Assembly: GCF_900048895.1 (NCBI RefSeq)
Contig: NZ_LT160639.1
Span: 439,001 to 503,000, forward strand
From: Neglectibacter timonensis
GTDB lineage: Bacteria > Bacillota > Clostridia > Oscillospirales > Acutalibacteraceae
Reading direction: 5' to 3'
Length of the DNA stretch: 64,000 nt
A model generated the notes under the pieces. The model was not told the origin of the DNA. It saw nothing but the letters and a program-made list of their open reading frames with translations, and ran no database searches. The position numbers and the translations under genes were made by a program. Positions 25,225 to 33,234 of this stretch are shown here, one piece after another. How positions within the stretch are numbered: the stretch's first letter is position 1; the number at the start of each line of letters is the position of its first letter.

Positions 25225-25317
25225 AATATCTTCTTTCACTAAAAAAGCATCCCAAACCTTTTCTGCTACAAGGTAGCTCAGAAAACTCCGGAATCCTGAT
25301 CTCCGACACTCCGTTTT

Positions 25318-26340
25318 TTACTCTGTGGTATACGCCCACAGCAGCTTCAGGGTGTTTTCCACGCCGTCCACGTGAGAGCGCTCATAGCCGTGAGAAGCAT
25401 ACACGCCCGCACCGATGAGGCCGTGGCGCACATCGTAGCCTGCCCGCAGGGCGGCCTCGGCATCGCTGCCGTAGTGGGGATATACGTCTACAGCGTAGGC
25501 GGCCCCGGCCCTCTTCGCCGCCTCCACCAGAGCGGTGGTCACGGCGTAATCGTAAGGCCCGCCGGAATCCTTCGCGCAGATGGAAACCTCCCGCTCAGTA
25601 CACTGCAGGCCTTCGCCCACGCAGCCCATATCCACGCTGACCACCTCTGCCACATCTTCCGGTACAGAGGCGGAGGCGCCGTGGCCCACCTCCTCATACA
25701 CGGTGAAGTGCAGGTATACTTTCCGCCGGGGCGTAACATGCCTTTCCTTCAGTTCCCTGGCATATCCCAGCAGGATGGCGGCGCTGAGCTTATCATCCAA
25801 AAACCTGCTCTTAAGATAGCCGCTGCCGGTCACCACCGTGCGGGGATCGAAGCAGACAAAGTCTCCGGTTTCAATGCCCAACGCTCTGGTTTCCTCAGGC
25901 TTTTCTACAGGCTCGTCGATGACTACCTCCATCGCCTCGAACTTCCGCTTTTTCTCCCCGTAATCACCATTGACGTGAACGGACGCATCGCAAAGCTGAA
26001 GGCACCCTGTGTAGGCGCCGCCGAAACGGGTATAAATGACGCAATTCTCCGCCTCGCAGTTTTCTGCCCGCAGGCCGCCTATTGGAGAAAGCAGCAGCCG
26101 GCCGTTGCTTTTGATGGATTGTACCACTGCGCCCAGGGTATCCACATGGGCCATAAGCAGCAGTCCTTCCCCCTCTCCGCCCAAACAGACGGTGACGCCG
26201 CCCTTTCTTGTCTTTTCAGGAGCATAGCCCAAACGGGCCAACTCTTCCATCAGATAATCCGCCGCCCTCTCTGTAAAACCGGAAGGGCTGTCTATCGCAC
26301 ACAACTTTCTCAGCTGTTCCACACAATAGCCTGTTTCCAT
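25318..26340 (-). CDS. M42-family aminopeptidase
   Basis: A 340-residue cytosolic metallopeptidase. Motifs: MAHVDTLG (first zinc His-x-Asp), FLDDKLSAAILL (bridging Asp), YEEVGHGAS (catalytic Glu-Glu) and a late SHGYERSHVD. M42 enzymes remove N-terminal residues from peptides as large self-assembled complexes. The ATG at 26340 has GGGGG seven bases upstream. It is the first gene after an alanine-type T-box and alaS follows, so its expression should rise when charged tRNA-Ala is scarce, fitting a role in releasing alanine from peptides. Confidence 0.9.
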   Translation of the reverse strand: METGYCVEQLRKLCAIDSPSGFTERAADYLMEELARLGYAPEKTRKGGVTVCLGGEGEGLLLMAHVDTLGAVVQSIKSNGRLLLSPIGGLRAENCEAENCVIYTRFGGAYTGCLQLCDASVHVNGDYGEKKRKFEAMEVVIDEPVEKPEETRALGIETGDFVCFDPRTVVTGSGYLKSRFLDDKLSAAILLGYARELKERHVTPRRKVYLHFTVYEEVGHGASASVPEDVAEVVSVDMGCVGEGLQCTEREVSICAKDSGGPYDYAVTTALVEAAKRAGAAYAVDVYPHYGSDAEAALRAGYDVRHGLIGAGVYASHGYERSHVDGVENTLKLLWAYTTE

Positions 26341-26374
26341 TTCAAAACCCCCTGTTTTGCTTTCCCTCTCTCTA

Positions 26375-26680
26375 CAAAAAAATAGACCGGTCCGCATCCC
26401 CTATGGGACGGACTGGTCCGTGGTACCACCCAAATTGCCGCTGTGCAGAAGTCCGCCTTTTCCGCAGACTCTTCTGCCCTGCAGCCGCTTTCTTTTCCGT
26501 TAACGCCGGAAACACGCCGCCGCTCTTCGCGGTCGGTACGCCGGAAAACGCGCTGCCTTTCCATCGGAAACGGCAGTGGGAGCGGCCTGCCTTTGTTTCC
26601 ATACGGCCTCGCACCCAACCGGCCGCCTCTCTGAATGGTAGCAAAAGCATCTTCTCCGCGCAACTCTTCAGTATTCAACT
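26375..26680 (-). promoter_or_regulatory. T-box riboswitch, probably alanine-responsive
   Basis: Minus-strand leader with T-box motif GGGTGGTACCACGG (26418-26431) before a terminator (stem 26385-26418, then TATTTTTTTG). Stem I has the AGAGAG bulge, the apical GGGTGCGAG loop and paired arms TGCTTTTG / CAAAGGCA and GGCAGT / ACTGCC. The specifier position reads GCC or GCT, both Ala. The TGGT bulge would pair with an ACCA tail, consistent with the A73 discriminator of tRNA-Ala. A stem CTGCC-TTTCC / GGAAA-GGCAG follows stem I. Confidence 0.85.
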
Positions 26681-26686
26681 GCCCAT

Positions 26687-26716
26687 ATTATAAGCCGAAG
26701 CATCCGGAATTGTCAA
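26687..26716 (-). promoter_or_regulatory. Promoter of the T-box/peptidase/alaS operon
   Basis: Perfect TTGACA (26711-26716) and TATAAT (26687-26692), 18-base spacer. Between 26717 and 26913 I see no gene or clear terminator. Confidence 0.75.
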
Positions 26717-26913
26717 ATCATTTTCAAAATTAACAGGCCCGGCTTCCCCATAGCTTCCGCGCCGCAAACTTGCGGGACGAAAAGTTTCCCCTCGTTATGT
26801 CCAGGCGCTTAGGAATAAAACGCAGCGGCCATCGCCACAGTATAGATTCTTCGGACAGCACAGGCAGTTGCCCTGCCGCCTTTCCTCACCAACGGGATGC
26901 TGGCTTCCCTGCA

Positions 26914-28263
26914 TCAAGCCTGCTGTACCACTTCCACATTGTCAATCCCATAATACCGGAACAGCGCGGCGGCGGCTTCCGTAATTTCCTCTCCGCTGAC
27001 TGCTATGGGAACAGCGGGAGGGCAGGACACGACAGGCGCACCGCATATTCGGCCAGCCGCCTGTTCTGCCGGCACAGTCTCATGAGGCGCCAGTACAGCC
27101 CTGCGGATGGACATCCGTCTGGACGGGAGAACCGGCGGCCATTCCGGCGCGCTAAGCCTCCGGCTGTCTGGAGGGCCGCTGCGCAGGGCCTCCAAAACCC
27201 GCCGGAAATCAGCTTCCCTGGATTCCGGTGTAAACATCAGCACAACATGCTCCCAGTCGGCAAGCTCCGGCTCTACGTTGTTGGCGCGCAGCAGCGCGGC
27301 GGCTTCCATTCCGGTGCATCCGCTTTCCCTGCAGTACAGCGTCAGCTTCAAAGGCTCTCCGCCTCCGGTTCGCCAGCCGGCCAGCTCCAGTTCCTCTTTC
27401 AGGATAGAAACCCGCCGGATGCAGGCCTCCAGCTTTTCCCTATATCCTTGCGCCAGATACCGGTTGCACAGGTCCAGGGATTGGAGGATCAGGTAGGAAG
27501 GGCTGGTGGAAGTGAACAGGGAGAGGGCCCCTCTGGCCCCGGAAAGATAGGCAGCAGGCGCATTTTGGGAGATGTGCAGGTAAGCGCCTCCCGTCAGGAC
27601 GGGCAGCGTTTTGTGGGCGGAATCGCAGCACATGGCGGCCCCCAGGGCGATGGGATGAAGAGACGGCTCCAGAAATTGCAGATAGGCCCCGTGGGCATTA
27701 TCCACCAGCAGAGGCAGGGAATGGGCCCTGCACACCTCAGCGAGGCCCCGGATATCCAAAATGTTTCCCAGATAGTCAGGCGAGGTGACATACACCGCAG
27801 CCGGCTTTTTTTGCAGGGCGGAAAGACGCCTGCTCAGCTCTCCGGGAGACACCGGACAGCTGCACAAGCTCTGTCCCTGCTCCGGATACAGCCATTCCAC
27901 GTCCAGATCCAGGAGGGCACAGCCGTAAAGAAAGGTTTTATGCACATTTCTCGCCGCCAGGATTAACGGCCTTTCTCCCTCCTGCACCGCGTTCCCGGCT
28001 GCCAAAGCCAGCATGGCCTTGACCGACAGGGAGGAACCTTCAGTGGAATAGAAGGTGCGGCCAGTCTGAAACAGAGCCGCGGCGTTGGCTTCGCTTTCCG
28101 CAATAATCCCACAGGCCTGGTCCAGCACATCCGCCCCCGGGATTTCTGTGATGTCTCTGGCCTCACATCCCAAAAATCCCTGTCCCTTGTGTCCCGGCAT
28201 GTGAAGGCGGGAGAGATCCTTTTGAAGGTATTGGTCCACAAAATCTACAACAGGAGTGTTCAC
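26914..28263 (-). CDS. PLP-dependent Orn/Lys/Arg decarboxylase-family protein
   Basis: About 449 residues, the short form of the fold-I basic amino acid decarboxylases seen in Gram-positives. Near the N-terminus LHMPGHKG and FYSTEGSSLSVKAM; the PLP Lys lies in DSAHKTLPVLTG near residue 210; the Asp of LLVDNAHGAY stacks with PLP nitrogen. The expected reaction is lysine or arginine to cadaverine or agmatine. The GTG at 28263 has AGGAGAGGAG ten bases upstream, with a TTG two codons before it; the upstream ATG would overlap the maturase gene. It is 26 bp after the SCIFF maturase gene, on the same strand. Confidence 0.85.
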   Translation of the reverse strand: MNTPVVDFVDQYLQKDLSRLHMPGHKGQGFLGCEARDITEIPGADVLDQACGIIAESEANAAALFQTGRTFYSTEGSSLSVKAMLALAAGNAVQEGERPLILAARNVHKTFLYGCALLDLDVEWLYPEQGQSLCSCPVSPGELSRRLSALQKKPAAVYVTSPDYLGNILDIRGLAEVCRAHSLPLLVDNAHGAYLQFLEPSLHPIALGAAMCCDSAHKTLPVLTGGAYLHISQNAPAAYLSGARGALSLFTSTSPSYLILQSLDLCNRYLAQGYREKLEACIRRVSILKEELELAGWRTGGGEPLKLTLYCRESGCTGMEAAALLRANNVEPELADWEHVVLMFTPESREADFRRVLEALRSGPPDSRRLSAPEWPPVLPSRRMSIRRAVLAPHETVPAEQAAGRICGAPVVSCPPAVPIAVSGEEITEAAAALFRYYGIDNVEVVQQA

Positions 28264-28289
28264 GTTCAAAGGTCTCCTCTCCTCGTGAC

Positions 28290-29666
28290 TCAAGCCTCTT
28301 CGCTTTCCGCCACCTGCATCATCACGGCGCATTCAATCCGCTTCTTGAACAGCTCGCAGCCGTATTCATACACGCCGCTGATCTTACCCGTGGCGTGATA
28401 AGCGTTGGCGGCGCAGCCGCCGGAGCAGTAAAGTTTCGCCCAGCAATCCCTGCATTCCGGCCTGGCGTAAGCATTGCAATGCCGGAATTCCTCCTGCACC
28501 GCAAGGTTGGTTACGCCATCCCAGATATTTCCCAAGCTGTATTTGGGGTCCCCCACAAACTGATGGCAGGGGAACAGCTCTCCCCAGGGCGTGACCGCCA
28601 TGTACTCCGTGCCGGAACCGCAGCCCGTGATCCGCTTATAAATGCACGGGCCATTTTTCAAGTCCAGCATGTAATGATAGAAGACAAATCCGTTTCCCGC
28701 TTTTTTCCGCCGGATCATTTCCTCGGCCAGGAGTTCGTACTGCCGGAACAGCTCTGGGAGGTCCTCTTCAGTCAGGGCATAGGGGTCTGTGGGCGCACAG
28801 ACCACCGGCTCCATACTCAGCTCCGTAAAGCCCAGATCCGCCATGTGAAAAATATCGTTGGTGAAATCCACATTGTTGTGGGTAAACGTGCCGCGCATGT
28901 AATAATTTTTCCCGCCGCGCTTTTCCACCAGCCGTTTGAACTTGGGGACGATGGCGTCATAGCTGCCGCGCCCCGCATAGTCTTTGCGCAGGTGGTCGTG
29001 GATCTCCTTCCGGCCGTCCAGGCTCAGCACTACGTTGCTCATTTCGCGGTTCAGAAAATCATCCACCTCGTCGCTGAGCAGCATGCCGTTGGTGGTCAGC
29101 GTAAAGCGGAAATTCTTGTCATGCAGCTTTTCCTGCTCCCGGGCATAGGCCACCAGCCGCTTGACCACTTCCCAATTCATCAAGGGTTCCCCACCGAAAA
29201 AATCCACCTCCAGGTTCCTGCGGGAACCTGAATTGGCGATCAGAAAATCAAAGGCCTGTTTTCCCACCTCGAATGACATCAGGGCGCGGTCCCCCTGGTA
29301 TTTTCCCTGGCTTGCAAAGCAGTAAGAACAATTCAGGTTGCAGGTATGCGCCACATGCAGGCACAGGGCCTTTACCACCTGGCTCCTGTTTTTAAAATCG
29401 AACGCCATGTTTTCATAGATATCTGCAGAAAACAGCTTTCCAGCCTTTTCCAGAGCCCTGATATCCTCCAGGCAGAGCAGTACCTCCTCACGGGTGATAT
29501 CGGGCAAGCCGTCGTATTTTGAAAGGATTTCCTTCACAATCTCCTCAGCCTCGTGCTGCTGGTACAGGGCAATGATATCGTAGGCCACGTCATCCACCAC
29601 ATGCACCGACCCGCTGCAGGTATCCAACACAATGTTATACCCATTCAACTTATACTGATGTACCAT
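28290..29666 (-). CDS. scfB: Radical SAM SCIFF peptide maturase
   Basis: A 458-residue radical SAM protein. The cluster motif CNLNCSYC (C-x3-C-x2-C) lies near residue 108 after an N-terminal RiPP-recognition-like domain. A SPASM-type C-terminus follows with CGSGTEYMAVTPWGELFPCHQF and the run CRDCWAKLYCSGGCAANAY. By family it forms thioether cross-links between Cys of the 48-residue SCIFF precursor encoded just upstream and neighbouring residues. The precursor-maturase pair is a conserved Clostridia arrangement; the biological role of the product is not settled. Confidence 0.95.
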   Translation of the reverse strand: MVHQYKLNGYNIVLDTCSGSVHVVDDVAYDIIALYQQHEAEEIVKEILSKYDGLPDITREEVLLCLEDIRALEKAGKLFSADIYENMAFDFKNRSQVVKALCLHVAHTCNLNCSYCFASQGKYQGDRALMSFEVGKQAFDFLIANSGSRRNLEVDFFGGEPLMNWEVVKRLVAYAREQEKLHDKNFRFTLTTNGMLLSDEVDDFLNREMSNVVLSLDGRKEIHDHLRKDYAGRGSYDAIVPKFKRLVEKRGGKNYYMRGTFTHNNVDFTNDIFHMADLGFTELSMEPVVCAPTDPYALTEEDLPELFRQYELLAEEMIRRKKAGNGFVFYHYMLDLKNGPCIYKRITGCGSGTEYMAVTPWGELFPCHQFVGDPKYSLGNIWDGVTNLAVQEEFRHCNAYARPECRDCWAKLYCSGGCAANAYHATGKISGVYEYGCELFKKRIECAVMMQVAESEEA

Positions 29667-29695
29667 TCACTTTCTCCTTCTTTTCCACACAGATA

Positions 29696-29730
29696 CAACA
29701 AAGACGCCGCCCACGGAAGGCGGCGTCTTT
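29696..29730 (-). terminator. Hairpin between SCIFF gene and maturase gene
   Basis: Twelve-base perfect stem AAAGACGCCGCC / GGCGGCGTCTTT followed on the minus strand by GTTGT rather than a full T tract. It is probably a leaky terminator or 3' stabiliser that keeps precursor mRNA above maturase mRNA. Confidence 0.7.
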
Positions 29731-29745
29731 CCTTTTATAGCACAA

Positions 29746-29892
29746 TTATTTCTTTTTGTTCTCACACTGCTGGTTGGCAACACCGCAGGAAGTCTTGCAG
29801 GCAGACTGGCAGGAGGTCTGGCATTCGCCGCAGCCGCCGGCAGCCGCGCTCTTCTTCAGGTCTCTGGTCTCGATGGTCTTAATTCTTTCCAT
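29746..29892 (-). CDS. scfA: SCIFF ranthipeptide precursor (six cysteines in forty-five residues)
   Basis: A 48-residue peptide. The leader MERIKTIETRDLKKSAAAGG is followed by a core with Cys at 21, 24, 28, 32, 36 and 43, in the order C-x2-C-x3-C-x3-C-x3-C-x6-C, ending in CENKKK. This matches the canonical SCIFF precursor. A strong promoter lies upstream and a leaky hairpin downstream, and the maturase is the next gene. Expected modification: Cys to Thr (or other residue) thioether links made by the radical SAM partner. Confidence 0.95.
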   Translation of the reverse strand: MERIKTIETRDLKKSAAAGGCGECQTSCQSACKTSCGVANQQCENKKK

Positions 29893-29983
29893 GATGCAAT
29901 CTCCTATCTGAAAGTTTCATTCTTTCTCTGTGCGCCCGCGCTCTGCCGCAGGCTGCAGGCAAGCCTACACAAATTTCCTGTTT

Positions 29984-30012
29984 ATTTTATCAAAAGGACG
30001 TGTGGATGTCAA
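29984..30012 (-). promoter_or_regulatory. Promoter of the SCIFF operon
   Basis: Minus-strand TTGACA (30007-30012), 17-base spacer, TAAAAT (29984-29989). Near-consensus, so SCIFF is probably constitutively transcribed at a high level. Confidence 0.7.
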
Positions 30013-30042
30013 GACAGGTATCCCCGCCGCACATAATCAAGT

Positions 30043-30903
30043 TCAACTCTTTTTCCGGGATACATTCCACCAGGCCGGCAGGAAAAACAGGATGGAGACT
30101 CCCAGCAGTACCAGCACATGGGTGAACGGCCCCGCCGTAAAATCCCCATAGCGGTACAGCACGCCCATGGACTCCTGGAAATCCCGCACCGCAGCTTCCG
30201 GCGCACCGGCAAAGCATTCAGCAGTGGGAGCCTCCAGCATCACCTGCCGCAGCAATGCGCCCGCATGTGAAACCGGAAACAGCTTTACCACCCACCGCAC
30301 CGCTTCGGGCAGACTGCCCAGAGGAAGATAAATGCCTGTCAAAAAACCGATCAGGGTACCGATCACCGTGCTGGCAGTGGAAAAGGCGGCGGGACTTTGG
30401 AAAAAGCTCACAAAGAAAAACACCATCGTACTTGAGGCCAAGGTGGAAAGCGGCAGGATCAGCAGCGTCTTTCCCAGCGCTCCAGAAGCAAGCACCTTGC
30501 CGCCGCAGGAAAGAATATACAATTCTCCCAACGCCAGGGCCACCAGACTCATCAGCAGTGCAACCAGATAGGCACTGAACACATAGCCTCCAACCAGCTT
30601 CCAACGCTGCACCGGCGAAGCTAAAAAATCGCGGTTCAACTTCCTGGAACGGTCCTGTACCATGGCTTCAAAAGCGCCCATGGCCGTGGTGACCGGCGTG
30701 ATGGAGACAATTCCCGCTATGACCCAAGTTCCCATCAGCCCCTTTGCGCCTTGTATCTCCGGAAAATTCCGGATCCAAACATCCCCTAAAAACAGCACGT
30801 ACAGCCCAATCACAAGGATCACTCCCAACAGGGAGAAAAACACGGCGCTCTTCTGTCGGAAAAACACCTTTAAATTTCGCTGTGTAAAGTTAAGCATCTC
30901 CAT
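30043..30903 (-). CDS. ABC-2 type transporter permease
   Basis: A 286-residue membrane protein with about six hydrophobic segments (VFFSLLGVILVIGLYVLFLG, WVIAGIVSITPVTTAMGAF, LVALLMSLVALALGE, LILPLSTLASSTMVFFFV and more). QDRSRKLNRDFLASPVQRWKLVGGY is the cytosolic loop typical of ABC-2 exporters. Its start lies 13 bp inside the ATPase gene, so it is coupled to it. Together they form an exporter, possibly for an antibiotic, lipid or peptide. Proximity to the SCIFF gene is suggestive only, since the SCIFF operon has its own promoter. Confidence 0.87.
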   Translation of the reverse strand: MEMLNFTQRNLKVFFRQKSAVFFSLLGVILVIGLYVLFLGDVWIRNFPEIQGAKGLMGTWVIAGIVSITPVTTAMGAFEAMVQDRSRKLNRDFLASPVQRWKLVGGYVFSAYLVALLMSLVALALGELYILSCGGKVLASGALGKTLLILPLSTLASSTMVFFFVSFFQSPAAFSTASTVIGTLIGFLTGIYLPLGSLPEAVRWVVKLFPVSHAGALLRQVMLEAPTAECFAGAPEAAVRDFQESMGVLYRYGDFTAGPFTHVLVLLGVSILFFLPAWWNVSRKKS

Positions 30904-31819
30904 CCACCTCCTGAAATGTCCCTCCGGTCAGATTCAGAAACACATCCTCCATGGAACCATGGAGCACCTCAAAGCTCTCCACCCTGTCGCCTGCCTGCTG
31001 CAAAAGGGGCAGGGCATCCACAGTATGCCGGAGCTTCATGGTGAAAACCCCCGCTTTCTCCGTGAATGGAACGCCGCGTTCTATCAAGAATTCCACAAAC
31101 TCATCCTTCTTCTTCGGCTTGACACATAGCCGGTCCGAACTGTACCGTTCCTGCAGATCATACGGTGTGCCCATGGCGGCAACCTTTCCTCCTGCCAGCA
31201 GGACAATATGATCTGCAGCGGCAGCCTCCTCCATGTAATGGGTGGTCAGGAACACTGTCATTCCCGTACGTCTCTGCAGTTCTGTGATAGTGCGCCATAC
31301 CCCCTCCTTTGTTCGGGGGTCAAGGCCGGTGGTAGGCTCGTCCAAAAACAGGATTTTCGGCGTGTGTACCAGAGCCCGTGCAATATCCGCCCGTCTGCGT
31401 TGGCCGCCGGAAAGCTTGCCGTAAGGCCGGTCCAGAAACTCCAGCACATCCGCCGTCCCCGCAGCCGTGCGTACCGCTGCCCGGAGTTCCCTCCGGCCCA
31501 TGCCGTAAAATCGTGCGCGGGTCATCAGATTCTCCCGCACGGTCAGAAGGGGGTCCAGCATACTGTCCTGGAACACCACTCCAATGCTCTTTCGGATCTG
31601 CCCGTCCTCTTTTCCCAGTTCATAACCGTCGATCAGCGCACTGCCGCCGTCCGGCCGGGACAGTGTACAGAGCATGTCTATCGTGGTGGACTTTCCCGCG
31701 CCGTTAGGGCCCAGAAATGCAAAGAGTTTTCCCCTCTCCACACAGAACTCGATGCCGCACACCGCCTGCACCTTTCCAAAGCTCTTCTGCAGACCGTGAA
31801 CCTCTATGATTTTCTCCAT
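30890..31819 (-). CDS. ABC transporter ATP-binding protein
   Basis: A 309-residue ATPase with Walker A GPNGAGKST, Q-loop VVFQDSMLD, signature LSGGQRRRADIARAL, Walker B ILFLDEPTTGLD and H-loop TTHYMEEA. The C-terminal 90 residues (VESFEVLHGSMEDVFLNLTG) are the DrrA-type extension found in drug and polyketide exporters. It pairs with the overlapping permease gene. The ATG at 31819 follows GGGAGAGCAGG. Confidence 0.93.
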   Translation of the reverse strand: MEKIIEVHGLQKSFGKVQAVCGIEFCVERGKLFAFLGPNGAGKSTTIDMLCTLSRPDGGSALIDGYELGKEDGQIRKSIGVVFQDSMLDPLLTVRENLMTRARFYGMGRRELRAAVRTAAGTADVLEFLDRPYGKLSGGQRRRADIARALVHTPKILFLDEPTTGLDPRTKEGVWRTITELQRRTGMTVFLTTHYMEEAAAADHIVLLAGGKVAAMGTPYDLQERYSSDRLCVKPKKKDEFVEFLIERGVPFTEKAGVFTMKLRHTVDALPLLQQAGDRVESFEVLHGSMEDVFLNLTGGTFQEVDGDA

Positions 31820-31873
31820 CCTGCTCTCCCTTCCCAAAGGGCGGTACTCCCGCCTGTTTTCCTCATTCTATGC

Positions 31874-31906
31874 AAAAAAAGCCGCCCGCACAAGCAGGCG
31901 GGCGGC
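31874..31906 (-). terminator. Terminator of the LytTR/DUF3021 operon
   Basis: Nine-base stem GCCGCCCGC / GCGGGCGGC with an eight-base loop and seven T on the minus strand, upstream of the ABC transporter genes. Confidence 0.9.
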
Positions 31907-31958
31907 AAGAGGGAGAACTAAAGGGGCAGCATGCCGGAATCCACGGGTAAGGCGCCGC

Positions 31959-32093
31959 CTATCCCAGCGTGCCCAGCTGATTGAGCTGGAGTATCCCATC
32001 CCGTATTCTCCAGCGATACAGATAGCCCGCCTCCTTCCAATCCACTTCCTCCAAAAGTTCAAAGCAGTCCTCAACAAAATCCTGTTCTTCCAC
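31959..32093 (-). CDS. Possible small acidic protein after DUF3021 (start unclear)
   Basis: An open frame that stops just before the operon terminator and reads EEQDFVEDCFELLEEV and then YLYRWRIRDGILQL. Composition and the position before the terminator look gene-like, but no ATG and no convincing RBS are in frame; GTG at 32093 is a guess. It could also be reached by a -1 slip at the AAAAA run near the end of the DUF3021 gene. Confidence 0.3.
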   Translation of the reverse strand: MEEQDFVEDCFELLEEVDWKEAGYLYRWRIRDGILQLNQLGTLG

Positions 32094-32122
32094 GCGAAGC
32101 GTGACTTCACAGTCCTGCCTCT

Positions 32123-32599
32123 CTATTCCCTTTTTCCGGTCTTTTTCTCCATGATCTTCCGGTTGATCTCCTCGGCATTCTTCTTCGCCCAATGGGAGTT
32201 GACCGCCGTAACGGCATAGGTCACCGCGAAAACCGGCACCACCACAGGCAGCAACCCTATCACAGACTCCCAGCTCAGCGGATAGAAGCCAAAAAGTACG
32301 CCCTCAAACAGCACAATCAGGCATACCACCGCGCAGCGCAGCAAAGGGTTCAGAAACAGAAACGCATTCGGAGAGAAGTTCAGCCTCTCCAGCCACCCCT
32401 CCGGATAGTCCCACAGAAGCATCGCAGCGGAGATCGTGGCGCACATGCCGAACAGCTGCCACACTGTCAGCGGAGTCATATATCCCTCCCAGCCCAGCGG
32501 CTTCAGTATCGCCATCAAAAGCACCACTCCGGTGAAGGAGGTGGCGCACATCGTCCAAAAACTCTTGAGCCAGCCCTTACCAAAGAGCTTTCGCTTCAC
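32123..32599 (-). CDS. DUF3021-family membrane protein
   Basis: A 158-residue protein with four membrane segments (about FWTMCATSFTGVVLLMAIL, LTVWQLFGMCATISAAML, LRCAVVCLIVLFEGVLFG, VIGLLPVVVPVFAVTYAV) and a basic C-terminal tail. DUF3021 proteins are usually encoded beside a LytTR regulator, as here, and probably modulate its activity at the membrane. The GTG at 32599 is chosen because GAGGAGG lies eight bases upstream and it clears the LytTR stop by 13 bases. Confidence 0.78.
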   Translation of the reverse strand: MKRKLFGKGWLKSFWTMCATSFTGVVLLMAILKPLGWEGYMTPLTVWQLFGMCATISAAMLLWDYPEGWLERLNFSPNAFLFLNPLLRCAVVCLIVLFEGVLFGFYPLSWESVIGLLPVVVPVFAVTYAVTAVNSHWAKKNAEEINRKIMEKKTGKRE

Positions 32600-32612
32600 A
32601 GCATTTCCCTCC

Positions 32613-33050
32613 TCAATCTTCAAATTTTTCCCGAAATCCTCTGACATAATGCTTGGAAACAATGAGCTTTTCCCGATTTTTCAGTATGGCCTCCAACCTG
32701 CCGTTGAGCTGCGCCCTCACACCCGCCACCACTGCGGCATTCAGAATGCAGTTTTTGCTGATGCGCACAAAGGTGGTGCCCCGCAGCTTTTCCTCCAACT
32801 CATAGAGCTTCAAATCGCAGTCCAACACCTCATGCTCCAGATAGAGAAAGGTGCGGTTATCCACAGATTCAAAGTAGCAGATTTCCTCCAGCGGCATCTG
32901 CCGCAGCACACCGTCCTTTTTAGCCGGTACAGAAAAGGAATACAGCTTGATCTGCTCGATCAGCCGTTTGAGCCGTTCGTCCATCAGCCCGCACCGGATG
33001 ATGATCTCAGGTTCTTGCCGGGAGAGCTCTTGTTCGATAATCAGCTTCAT
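32613..33050 (-). CDS. LytTR-family DNA-binding regulator
   Basis: A 145-residue stand-alone LytTR protein without receiver domain. The LytTR domain (about residues 45-143) contains LEEICYFESVDNRTFLYLEH, the helix EEKLRGTTFVRISKNCILN and the end HYVRGFREKF. The N-terminal 45 residues form a short helical sensor or dimer segment. It is paired with DUF3021, a known module in Firmicutes that controls its own operon or a nearby transporter. AAGGAATGG lies before the ATG at 33050. Confidence 0.85.
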   Translation of the reverse strand: MKLIIEQELSRQEPEIIIRCGLMDERLKRLIEQIKLYSFSVPAKKDGVLRQMPLEEICYFESVDNRTFLYLEHEVLDCDLKLYELEEKLRGTTFVRISKNCILNAAVVAGVRAQLNGRLEAILKNREKLIVSKHYVRGFREKFED

Positions 33051-33104
33051 ACGTATCCATTCCTTTTCTGCCGCCGGAGAGGCCGTTTTTTCCCTTCTGT
33101 CCCT

Positions 33105-33134
33105 ATGGTAGCACAGCTTTCCGCTGTGCTGCAA
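33105..33134 (-). promoter_or_regulatory. LytTR operon promoter with palindromic spacer
   Basis: Minus-strand TTGCAG (33129-33134), 18-base spacer, TACCAT (33105-33110). The spacer is almost wholly the perfect inverted repeat GCACAGC-N5-GCTGTGC (33111-33129), a likely regulator site. Confidence 0.5.
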
Positions 33135-33183
33135 CGCTGCTTTGGCAACCTGCCCTTTTTTTGTGGTAAGTTGACTGTTCATG

Positions 33184-33217
33184 AAAAAACGGCGGTATGC
33201 AAAACTGCAACCGCCGT
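33184..33217 (-). terminator. Terminator of the ricin-lectin gene
   Basis: Stem ACGGCGGT / TACCGCCGT strengthened by an inner TGCA / TGCA, followed by TTTTTTC on the minus strand. Confidence 0.9.
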
Positions 33218-33234
33218 CATTCTCTATCTCCCGT

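Noticed and set aside
31868-32110. Basic 80-residue open frame at the end of the LytTR operon
   Set aside because: It reads through the operon terminator hairpin and its T run; the overlapping acidic frame is more protein-like.
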